From Isoetes taiwanensis (Eukaryota; Streptophyta; Lycopodiopsida; Isoetales; Isoetaceae), in assembly GCA_021234155.1 (NCBI GenBank), contig JAJEKV010000003.1, positions 27,945,166-28,009,165 on the forward strand: 64,000 bases of DNA, given 5' to 3'. The notes under the pieces were generated by a model. That model was not told where the DNA came from and made no database searches. It saw nothing but the letters and a program-made list of their open reading frames with translations. Below are positions 10,994-20,150 of the stretch, piece by piece. Numbering within the stretch: the stretch's first letter is position 1; the number at the start of each line of letters is the position of its first letter. The translations under genes were made by a program, and so were the position numbers.

Positions 10994-11545
10994 ATGAAAA
11001 ATAGTTTCTCAATAGTTCTTTTGCTTCTTCTGCTATGCCAACGGATCATTGGGTTGAAGGAAGACAGAACTACTTGGAGCCTTCTCCAGGTAGCTGAAGC
11101 AAATGCAGCTGGAGGTATTATTGTTATCGTTATATTTAAGTTAATATAATATAATAAAAATTGCCTATTATTGACTCCTCCTTCTTCAAATGCAGGTAAA
11201 GACATGTTGCTGGATCTCACATGTCCGCAAGTAATTGCGATGTGTAAGGCCCATGCAATATTTAACAACACCCGGGGCTCCTCTGGAGGTGCTGGGGGTC
11301 GGGGGGGGCCTGGCCTCCCGGGAGGGGCTGGGGGTACAGGGGGTCCTGGAGGCGGCCCTGGAGGCCCTGGTGGCCCGGGAGGCATTGGAGTCAACCCACC
11401 TGATATCAGTCGACTCGTAAATGCTTGCCCTCCCATGCCGCACCATGCTCACAATGGTGCACCTGGGAGCCCAGGGTCAAGTGGTTCTCCTGGGCAAGAT
11501 GGTGGACCTTGCGAAGTTGGAGGAGCAGGCGGCCCTGGGGGCTAA
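10994..11545 (+). CDS. Small secreted collagen-like (Gly-X-Y) protein, two exons
   Basis: The joined coding sequence is 10994-11114 plus 11196-11545 (156 residues), with an 81-bp GT-AG intron that splits a glycine codon. Residues 1-20 form a strong signal peptide (MKNSFSIVLLLLLLCQRIIG), so the product should be secreted, probably to the wall or apoplast. A short polar region with a Cys pair (LTCPQVIAMC) is followed by true Gly-X-Y triplets (GGAGGRGGPGLPGGAGGTGG and onward), a spacer (VNPPDISRLVNACPPMPHH) and a second block (GAPGSPGSSGSPGQDGGPC). Four cysteines flank or interrupt the blocks. Plant glycine-rich proteins usually use GGX or GX repeats; a strict triplet register with Pro in the X and Y positions is animal-collagen-like. 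No known family beyond this, and the function is unknown. The start is chosen because it opens the signal peptide. Confidence 0.75.
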
Positions 11546-12782
11546 ACCTTAGGTTGAGAGCTGAAATAAGTGCTGGTTGTTATGCCAGTCTAAAATCGTT
11601 GAAGCTTTTGCTGTAGAAGATGTCAGATTTTAAAAAACTATCAATAAGTTTGAGTATGGAAATTTAAACTTTGAAAGCTCAGCAGTTTATGACAGCAAAA
11701 AATAGTAAACGCAAAAATAGAAAACGCTATGGTGGTCTATTTATGTAGTAGAGATTTTAGTTTCAGTTTTTATGACATGTTGTCAAATAGTTCCTCTGGA
11801 GATTTTACCAATATGTCCTCCTCTCTTCCAACTTCATAAGTCATTGTGTGACATCTTCCCAATGCAACTCTGGCTCAAGAATTGACCAAAGTTTTTGTAG
11901 AACACATTAAAGTGCTTGGCTCTATTTTTGCGTAGTATACAACATAACATATGGTTGACGTCTAATTGTTGGTTATATGACATGAGATTTGCATGGAGAA
12001 GCATGTATCCATGTTGGAGCAGATCAAGGTAGATGAATATGTGAATTGAAGCACAAAGTAAAATGAAAGCATACTTGGCTGTACATCTACTTAGGTCTTT
12101 CAAATAGACATTGGTAGAGCAAGATGATAATCCAACATTATTTCCAAAAAATCATATACCAAATATCCTCCACAAACTTTCCCAACATCAAGCAATTAGC
12201 GATGCACACTAAAATGCTAAATATATTGTGGTATTATAGCTCAGATGCTAAATATATTAATATCATGAATGATATTAATCAAATATATACACCCAATAAC
12301 ACAATTCTAAAAAAAAATATATTCTTGGATTTGAAGACTTTGTTATGGTTGGTAATGGTTTCTTTTTTAACATTTCCATGTGTTAGAGCTGCATTAGAGA
12401 GTAGCCAAAATCACAAAGAGAAGTAGTGAAAAGTAGAGGTGCATTAGAGAGTAGCCAAAATAGTTGACAAAGAAATAGAAGTAGTGAAAAGTAGCTCATT
12501 TACAAGTAGGATAGTTTTGTACGTTACCAAGTTAGCTTGAAGCTAGTATGTGCAATGATTTAGCAACATCTATCTGATATTCCAATGACTACAAAAACGT
12601 GTTTGTATATTAGCTTGGGAGTTCATTTGCAATAATGTATTTTATGTGCAACGATTTGGCAACGTCTATTTGATATTCCAATGACTACGAAAACATGTTT
12701 TACATTAGCTTGGGAGTTCATTTGCAATAATGGAAAATATATTTTGTATGGTTTTTTTTTAAACGTTGATTAACCTTTGAAA
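11546..12782. other. AT-rich sequence with two short tandem duplications
   Basis: No gene recognised. A segment with GCATTAGAGAGTAGCCAAAA and AGTAGTGAAAAGTAG occurs twice at 12390-12495. A segment of about 90 bp containing GATATTCCAATGACTAC and TTAGCTTGGGAGTTCATTTG occurs twice (about 12547-12635 and 12643-12735). The open stretch at 12124-12426 is low-complexity AT sequence. Confidence 0.45.
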
Positions 12783-12876
12783 TCTTTTATTATAATATAA
12801 TAAAACGCTACACAAGTTGGAGAAAACATTTGCAGGCTCCCAAGCTATGCCTAGCATTGCTGGGCACCGTTACTAG
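12783..12876 (+). mobile_element. 94-bp Helitron-like mini-element
   Basis: The element starts with TC (TCTTTTATTATAATATAA) after an A and ends with CTAG before a T, the A^T insertion pattern of Helitrons. Seven bases inside the 3' end is a hairpin, GCCTAGCATTGCTGGGC (12849-12865). Spacing, hairpin and end sequence match the minus-strand 3' terminus at 24999-25026, and the 5' end resembles that of the same larger element (TCTTATATTATAAT). It carries no coding sequence and would be an extreme internal-deletion derivative. Confidence 0.6.
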
Positions 12877-12879
12877 TTT

Positions 12880-13060
12880 TATAAGAGATCCTCATTGTCT
12901 TCACATCATGTAAAATAAAGAAGTTTTGTTGTATTATGCTTCCGATGATCCCAACACCATATTCATAAATGGGCCCTATCAATAAGCACATTTGGGAATC
13001 ATCGTCTTAGCTCACATAATTCTCTTGTGAAGATCCTTGAAATTGGAGAATAAAGAATGA
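12880..13060 (-). pseudogene. Aspartic-protease C-terminal fragment
   Basis: The minus strand matches the C-terminal 60 or so codons of the protease at 13733-15073: the CATTATGCTTCCGATGA segment, then TCAATAAGCACATTTGGGAA, then CTTGAAATTGGAGA. Substitutions and indels break the frame. It starts directly beside the mini-Helitron end at 12876 and lies about 0.7 kb downstream of the intact gene in the same orientation, so it looks like a local partial duplication. Confidence 0.75.
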
Positions 13061-13732
13061 AGAAAAGGGGCATAAGATACAAGGCTAACAAGAGAACACA
13101 AATAGATGAAGAAGACAATGGCTTTTTTCAAACAAACATACAAATACACGTCACATTGACAACGCAAATGGCCTATTAAATATTGAGGATATTACAAAAT
13201 ATCCTAAATTTCACTATAAACACTGGATAGCTCTTTCTGGACTTGTACCAGATCAATATATCATGGTAGAATGAATGTAGCTGCCTTAAAATAATGAATG
13301 ACTTTACAAGATATTTTCTTATGACAATATACTCAAACATTCTCATACTTTAAAGGCTCTGACTTTCTTTATGACCAAAAAACCTCTTTCAATTTGGAGT
13401 GTGGGTATCTAGGTGCATTCTGAACATTTAGTATACATATATGTAGTTGCATTCTATACTTGATTATACATTTCGATTGTACAATATGTCCCTTCCGTGG
13501 CTTGGTGGCAAGTCATCTGTGGTTTGGTTGCCATATTTTATGACGGAAAAAAATATTATCTATCTACCTAACTACCAAAACTTCTTATTTTCCCTTCCCA
13601 TCTAGGGATTGCCCTCATTGCCTTCAAAGATAACAAGCACTGTTAAAGAAATGGCAACATAGTGCACTTCATACTAGTGCATCAGTTCATAACTCTAAGT
13701 AACAAATGAGCATAGTTTGATCCCTTCAAAAT
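13061..13732. other. 3' flank of the protease gene; no gene seen
   Basis: AT-rich sequence. The part next to the protease stop (13630-13732) is also found beside the pseudogene at 5225-5290, showing that the duplicated unit included the 3' flank. No clear polyadenylation signal could be picked out. Confidence 0.4.
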
Positions 13733-15073
13733 CTATAACTTGCTGCAATCTGTCTTTGTAAAAGAGAGTGTCATTGTTTTAGCATCATGTGAAATGAGAT
13801 GATTTTGTTGCATTATGCTTCCGATGACCCCAACACCATATGCATAACTAGGGCTTATCAATAAGCACATTTGGGAATTGTCGTCGTCGAAGCTCACATA
13901 ATTTTCTTGTGGAAGGTGCCATGAAGCCCCTTGAAATTGGAGACTAAAGGATGGCACCTTCACATTAGGCATATTTGAAATATCAAAGCAAACAGTATTG
14001 ACGCCATTATCTATTAAAGGTAGGTGTGGCAAAGCATCAATAAATGCGTCTTTTATAGCAAGAAACACTGGATAGTTAAACATGGCCAGCGGAGTGCCTG
14101 AGTCAAATACGGTACCTGCTGAGTTGAGATCTATCGAAGTATTGCACCTTGAAATCACAGTATTGCCAACAGTTACACTTTCAAGGTGGACATGGTATAA
14201 GCCATCTAGATTGTCAAGAATCGGAGTGGAATGACTAGAAGATGGGAAAGTGTCTCCAAGGAACAAATGGCCATCTACATCTTCAGAATAATGTGGGATG
14301 CAATATGAGAACTTTCGATCAAGGGAATGAAGTTGCGAGAGGAGAGAACCATGTTTGAGATTTAACCCAAAGAGGCCATCATTAAAATCTCCTATGACGC
14401 TATGTGCGCAACCTATAGTTATGTTGGAAGTCAAAGTTCGATGTGAGGAGACAAGGGTTATGGAGTCCCTGACATATTCTCCAATATTCCCACTTTCATC
14501 TGCATACCAATAGTCATATACACACGAGTCATGATGACGACTATATTTCTTAGGATCATGAGGGCAAGAGGATCGCGTCAAAGATGCACATTCATGGGAA
14601 TGGCAAGAGATGGAAGAAAAAGAAGTTGAATGAGAAGGATCGAGCATTGGGCCAGTACATTCCTTGCAAGGGCTACATTGTATCCAAACCAATTCACTCC
14701 CAGTATCCATGACTACTAGGTATTTTTTTGGTGGACTACCTACATACACCTCCATCATGTAATTTGCTCCAGATGCTCCAGAATATAGGGGATATAGGTT
14801 GCTTTTATATGGACCTTTTATTCTAGCCATGAGGGTTTCCCATCGCTCATTGCTTCTTATTGCTCCTCGAGCTAGCTTCTCAGGTATGGATAGACCTGCA
14901 TCTACATGATGCAATTTTGTTCTATATACTTCTGCCTTTGCTACTTGTCCAATCACCCCGAGTATGAAGAAAATCCATAATAATACACTCACACAAGTGC
15001 TTGCCATGACATACAACATTCTCATGACCGCTATTGATATATATATGCCAACTCTTACTTTTAAAAATGCCAT
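13733..15073 (-). CDS. A1-family (nepenthesin/CDR1-like) aspartic protease
   Basis: An uninterrupted single-exon ORF of 446 residues. Residues 23-47 (from the internal Met at 23) are a hydrophobic signal segment (ASTCVSVLLWIFFILGVIG), so the enzyme should enter the secretory pathway; the true start may be Met23. The first catalytic motif is VMDTGSELVW (123-126) and the second is VFDSGTPLAM (324-327). The insert between them is cysteine-rich (SPCKECTGP and onward), as in plant nepenthesin-like/CDR1-type peptidases, which cleave peptides in the apoplast or vacuole. The expected tyrosine flap region (YDYWYADES, 186-194) and a C-terminal GVIGSIMQQNH are present. Length is normal for the family. 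No plant-specific saposin insert. Degenerate copies lie at 5040-5515 and 12880-13060. The substrate cannot be inferred. Confidence 0.9.
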   Translation of the reverse strand: MAFLKVRVGIYISIAVMRMLYVMASTCVSVLLWIFFILGVIGQVAKAEVYRTKLHHVDAGLSIPEKLARGAIRSNERWETLMARIKGPYKSNLYPLYSGASGANYMMEVYVGSPPKKYLVVMDTGSELVWIQCSPCKECTGPMLDPSHSTSFSSISCHSHECASLTRSSCPHDPKKYSRHHDSCVYDYWYADESGNIGEYVRDSITLVSSHRTLTSNITIGCAHSVIGDFNDGLFGLNLKHGSLLSQLHSLDRKFSYCIPHYSEDVDGHLFLGDTFPSSSHSTPILDNLDGLYHVHLESVTVGNTVISRCNTSIDLNSAGTVFDSGTPLAMFNYPVFLAIKDAFIDALPHLPLIDNGVNTVCFDISNMPNVKVPSFSLQFQGASWHLPQENYVSFDDDNSQMCLLISPSYAYGVGVIGSIMQQNHLISHDAKTMTLSFTKTDCSKL

Positions 15074-15105
15074 TGGCCCCTTTTCCCCTTAGCCTTTTAC
15101 CTTTG

Positions 15106-15440
15106 GACACTCTGTTTCCTTATTAGGTTTCGCATTCGTCCTTCGTTGTTGGCATTCCGTTGCGTTGCGCCTTCAGGAATCAAGCTTGCTCGGTAAGCCC
15201 CAGAATCCTGTATGTTGTTGTATGCCGGAATGCCATGTTCAATTCCGGCAGTGGCTTACTGTTCAGGCATGTTTGTTCAGGGATGTTCAGTCAGCATTGT
15301 GTTGATTTCAAGATTTTGTATGATTTAGTCCTTTGAGCCATGGAAATAAAGCAGGAATTTAGTTTTTTCATTTCTTCTCTTCATCTGAATTCCATCTCCT
15401 GACTTAGGGTCCCATTTCCATGCGAGCAATGGCGGGAGAC
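15106..15440. repeat. Repeat shared with 8178-8440
   Basis: The upstream region of the protease matches 8178-8440 in the same orientation: GTTTCCTTATTAGGTTTCGC, CAGTGGCTTACTGTTCAGGC and TTTCTTCTCTTCATCTGAAT. The copy at 8.2 kb lacks about 100 bp of the middle. It may be a dispersed repeat or a duplicated promoter segment of the protease family. Confidence 0.65.
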
Positions 15441-16814
15441 TATCCAAATGATTAAATTTGAATGGCTAGAGCATGACATCAAACGTCAAGCCATTGAATT
15501 ACAATGTTTGCAGAAGATGGCAGAATTGGCCACTTTGATTGTTCACCTTTGAACCAACCATTAGTTTTTGTTATGATGTTTAAGAACGAGATTAGGGTAA
15601 TAATCTGTTGAACAATCTGGTGAGAATAAATAAAAACAGAATGACAGGAGCAATGCTTTTGGCCAATGTTGAGGACTTCCTCTGATGCCTGGATCATTAA
15701 TAAATTCTCCAGCTTGAGCCTTGCGGCAATGGCCAGCCATTATAGCTAGCTTATCCTGTAACAGAAAATGCTGATCTTACGTTTCAAGCTGTAACAAAAA
15801 ATGTTGTATCATGGTACCGATGGATACACAGGCATACAATGCAACAACAATACTGACATGGCAATTTTGAGCTTCAGAAGAAGAAGTAGAAGTTTAAGCA
15901 TTGAACCATTTAAAACCTTGAGATCTTTGAATTTTATGCTCTGTTGAACTCTGCATAGGCATTGCAAATTGCAGGCAGCAATCTGTTCCTGAAGCTCTTT
16001 CTTTACCATATTCAGAGCAACTAATAGATGCTCGTCCTAATTAAAGCAGATTTCCGGTTCCCATATACAATTTGTTTGAAGGCATGGCAGAGCTGGCAAC
16101 CCTCCATGCGTTAGCACCTTATTTTCTTACATGAAGTTTTTCAAGCTCATATAAGTTAGCTGCAGTAAAAATAGATTATTTTATTGCAAGCTCATCAATT
16201 AGCTGCAGGTAGAATAGTGTTTTGCTCCTTATTCTATATGTAATTTATAGGCTACAAACATCAGCATTCACACAGTCTATATGTGTACTAATATGGTAGC
16301 TCATTGTAACCGAATATTTATGATTCCATTATTTGATATTGCTTACTGCAATTAAGTGCAAATTCAAGGAAGCTTGCATTGATGCATCTTGCAGATGCGG
16401 GATCATGTGGATTCACATGCCAAAATAGGTGACATGGTAAACTGGTACAATTTTGTGTGGATGCCATGTTTATTTAGAACTAATTTTGTCTCATCAGGCT
16501 TGGCATACTACCACTAGATAAAGCATGAAGTGTAATGGGCTGAATTCTTTGTTGAGCACTGGCTCCAAGAACTCAAGTAGATAATTTTAGGAGTATTGCA
16601 TGCATCTTTTATCCTATTCCATTTATAGTCCTATCGCATCTGAGATAATTTGGTTGTTGTGTGGATTGCTTTCAAAGCTCAAAGAGATACATTTTAATAT
16701 GTTATATCAACGAGCCTTAGAAAATTGCATGTTCAGAAAGTGACTAATTCATTGAAATTAATAGGTGAACAGATATGCATCGTGCTTCTAAATGGGATAT
16801 AGAATGTCATCTTT
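15441..16814. other. No recognisable gene
   Basis: AT-rich sequence. Minus-strand open stretches at 15479-15697 and 15809-16009 have no family motif that I recognise. Confidence 0.4.
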
Positions 16815-17240
16815 GTGCGGACCATATCTTCACAAGAACTTATGTGGCAGATATCTTTGCGGGTGAATTAGAACCATAGGTTATATAGGCATTGACTTGA
16901 GAAGTATGATCTAAGTTAGATGGATTTAAAACAAAGTATTATAAATTAGAACCATAGGTTATGTAGGCATTGACTTGAAGAAGTATGATATAAGTTAGAT
17001 GCATTTTATTTAAAAGAGAGTATTATGCAAGATGTTTTGGGTTGCTGGAGGGAATATTCTCTACATCCGCAGGTCAAGGGCAGGTTATTTGGTGTATAAA
17101 TTTTTTTGAACCATTGGTTTTAGGTTTTTTTCATTTTTTTCTTTTTTTCTTTTTTTCTTTTTCTTTTTTGCTTCATGTGTTCTTACTTAACGTCTGAGCT
17201 GTTGCAACCATTGAACTTACGTGTTGTTCATTGCCACAGA
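16815..17240 (-). repeat. Inverted partner of 4001-4290, with a local tandem duplication
   Basis: The reverse complement matches 4001-4290. Inside it, a segment of about 80 bp beginning ATTAGAACCATAGGTTAT is tandemly duplicated (about 16866-16946 and 16947-17035). A T-rich tract with CTTTTTTT units lies at about 17128-17170. Confidence 0.65.
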
Positions 17241-17427
17241 GACGTTAGCAAGTTCTCTGAAATTAGGTGGCAGAAAGGATGGATTGAGAAACGAAGTAAG
17301 GCGGCATAAACAATGACGGGAATGCCTTGTAAACCTACACATTATTGAATCTTGCTTCAACTTCCTTCCCTTCTCCTATGGTTTGACGGCTAGTCCTTTG
17401 GATTGGCAATTAGGAGGCCTTGTGTTT

Positions 17428-18486
17428 AAGTCTGTCTTGGACATAGAGAGGACCTCATATAGGGGTTCTCATTAAAATCTACATATATAAACAAGCAGAT
17501 ATATCGAGCTATTGCCTTTGTAATACTGATAACTAACTGGAAACGTAGTGCATCAATGATACTTGTTTATTTATGAAAATGTGGCAACAAAATGCCATAT
17601 ATGTCTTTGTACCATTCAGTGAAAATGTTTAATGTTTAAAGTTTAAGCTTATTTATTAGGTTAGCCTACTTTTTTAGGTTTATTAGGTTAGCCTACATGC
17701 TTATTTATGGAAAATGTGGCCAAAGAATATACTGCTCATGTCTTTGTACCATTCAAATGTTGCAATTTTTTTAAGTTTATTAGCTTGGGCTATTCCAGTT
17801 AGTTAGTACCAGAAATTGGTAGGGTCAAGAGATATTCTTGAGTTGTGACTTGGGATTAACAACCTATAGAAACTACACTAAGGCCCGTAGAGCATGAGTG
17901 CCTTGGATAAGTTCCTCATAAAATGTTGCATTATAGACACGCAATATGGCGTTCTTGTAAGCAAAGTCTGTCTTGGACATATAGGGGACCTCATATAGGG
18001 TTCTCATTAAAAGTTGCATATATAAACAAGCAGATATATCGAGCTATTGCCTTTGTAATACTGATAACTAACTGGAAACGTAGTGCATCAATGATGCTTG
18101 TTTATTTATGAAAATGTGGCAACAAAATGTTGGATATGTCTTTGTACCATTCAGTGAAAATGTTTAATGTTTAAAGTTTAAGCTTATTTATTAGGTTAGC
18201 CTACTTTTTTAGGTTTATTAAGTTAGCCTAGATGCTTATTTATGGAAAATGTGGCCACAGAATATACTGCTCATATCTTTTTACCATTCAAATGTTGCAA
18301 TTTTTTTTAAGTTTATTAGCTTGGGCTATTCCAGTTAGTTAGTACCAGAAATTGGCAGGGTCAAGAGATATTCTTGAGTTGTGATTTGGGATTAACAACC
18401 TATAGAAACTACACGAAGGCCCGTAGAGCATGAGTGCCTTGGATAAGTTCCTCATAAAATGTTGCATTATAGACATGCAATATGGC
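17428..18486 (+). repeat. Tandem direct repeat of 523 bp
   Basis: Copy 1 is 17428-17950 and copy 2 is 17964-18486, separated by 13 bp. Both start AAGTCTGTCTTGGACATA and end CGCAATATGGC or CAATATGGC, and are equally long with a few percent substitutions. Each contains two internal copies of a GGTTAGCCTA-containing motif. No coding capacity. They do not have LTR-type TG..CA ends and nothing lies between them, so a simple tandem duplication is the best reading. Confidence 0.85.
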
Positions 18487-18819
18487 ATTAGCCCACGCGG
18501 AGAAGAAGGAGTCTTCATGCTGATTGCCCTCTCAGGATTCAGAAGACACGCCCGGATACCCCCAAACATCGACATGTCATCCTGGTCAAGAGGACAATAG
18601 TTTTAAGCATCTTTAACTTTGCGGTCCCATACATGCGACAGGGCAGGTTGGCCGTCGCCGCAGCCTACACATCGGACAGGAGGATCGAAGACTTGATGAC
18701 AGCACTCCAAGGTGGCACGGCCACCAACATCCTTAGAAACTTGGGGCAAATAGTTGGCACATCCCAAGTGAAGAAATTCTTGGAAGACAATCCAGCATAC
18801 TTAAGATTCCAAGAATAGG
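18487..18819 (+). pseudogene. Unidentified frameshifted ORF ending at the LINE target site
   Basis: One frame (18490-18600) reads GEEGVFMLIALSGFRRHAR then IPPNIDMSSWSRGQ and stops. A second frame (18606-18818) continues as FNFAVPYMRQGRLAVAAAY and ends NPAYLRFQE-stop, with 60 or more open codons of balanced composition. The two look like one coding sequence with a single frameshift. I do not recognise the family. It does not resemble the Gag that follows on the other side of the LINE. The stop codon lies inside the LINE target-site duplication. A host gene exon, an unusual retroelement ORF or an integrated viral gene fragment are all possible. Confidence 0.4.
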
Positions 18820-20150
18820 TCTAAGTGTATAAAACCTAAGTCTGCTGGAGGTTTGGGCATGACAGATTTCCATTTGCAGAGTAAGGTTCTGATCTCAAAA
18901 TTCATTTGGCGGCTTCTCGTAGGTAAGGATGATTCTCCTGGGTTACGGCTTATTGCACAGGCTCTTACCTACTGTATCCCTTTTGGTAAAGTCACACTCA
19001 AACCTGTTCTTCCATGGAGTTTATTTTATGAGTTGCGGCCTTATCATAATGCTTCTCCATTCTTAAAGGGATTGTTAGATTCCCGCGGCACACATCAAAA
19101 CTTTATTTCACATCACCCAACCGCTTGTGTACGCTTGATCGCACCTTGTTGGTGGATCCCTCTCGGTAGACAATCAACCACTTTGCTTTACAAATTGCAC
19201 CCATTGACTCAAAGACGTTGGAAAAGTCTTTGGAATCTTAACTATTGCAAAGATGGCATGACTCATGCCGATTTGGCGACATGGGAGGCTTTTCATTTAA
19301 AGTTTCTATTGGGGCGATGGGATAGAGTTCTTTGGCAAAAAGTTGCTGATTTTCTACTGAGCCTATTCGCCACACCAAGAAGATATTTTGGTATGGGTTT
19401 GTCATGAAGAAAGTAGGGAGTGCAAACTTGTGAACTCTATGTATCGCTTGTTGCTTGATATCGATGTTCTTCCTCCGCCTAATAAGTGGTCTCTTCAACT
19501 TCCTCCTCTTCAATGGGCGAAGGTGTGGTCTTGGGCATGGGACAAGCTACTTCATCCTAAAGTGGCAGTTCTTTGGTGGCGAGATTCTTCATAGGTGTCT
19601 CTTGGGTTAATGTGCTTGTCCATAAGTTTAACCCTAGAATATCAAATCGATTGTCCTGTATGCAAGCGTGGATCCGAGACCATTGAGCATTGCTTTTTCA
19701 TGTGTGAACACCTTAGACGTGTATGGGGATTGGTTGTTTTCCCTTTTTCAGGTTTCACTAACAAGTCAACAACTGCTTTTGGCAATTTACCCAAGTACCT
19801 GGACAGAGTTACAAGGCCAGGCTTTTCATCTAGCAGCAGGATGGTTGCTTTGGACTATCTGGAAAAGACGAAGACTGGTAATCTTCAAAGGTCTGGATGT
19901 GGCAGATAATCGTGTTCTCCAAGAAGCTCAAGGTTACATTGTAAAGTCGTATCATTGTTCTTCACTTGCCCCTCGCAAGAGGCGATTGATTTTTGAGGAG
20001 TTGTTGGATGTGCACTCTTATGCTTAGGCAGGTTGCTTCACTCGGTGGGTCTCCGCTTATCCGCTGAGATTTTATTCCTGTCTCTGCATTTATACTTGTA
20101 TTTGACTCTTTGATTGAATAAAGTCTGACGTCCTTCAACAAAAAAAAAAA
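18820..20150 (+). mobile_element. 5'-truncated LINE with target-site duplication
   Basis: This non-LTR retrotransposon fragment begins in ORF2 just after the reverse transcriptase (KPKSAGGLGMTDFHLQSKV at 18835-18890), runs through the post-RT region, then the zinc-binding domain CPVCKRGSETIEHCFFMCEH (19655-19715), a 3' UTR with AATAAAG and a poly(A) run at 20140-20150. AAGATTCCAAGAATAGG occurs at 18803-18819 and again at 20149-20165, a 15-17-bp target-site duplication. Truncation at the 5' end is typical of target-primed reverse transcription. Two frameshifts near 19400 and 19790 inactivate it. Its 3' part and flank are duplicated at 1-1196. Confidence 0.92.

Noticed and set aside
10972..11436. 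154-codon proline-rich frame on the minus strand
   Set aside because: It is the antisense of the Gly-X-Y repeats (GGN/CCN symmetry). The plus frame has a signal peptide and intron signals.
17428..18486. The 523-bp repeats as a pair of LTRs
   Set aside because: No TG..CA ends, only 13 bp between them, and no primer-binding site or internal coding region.
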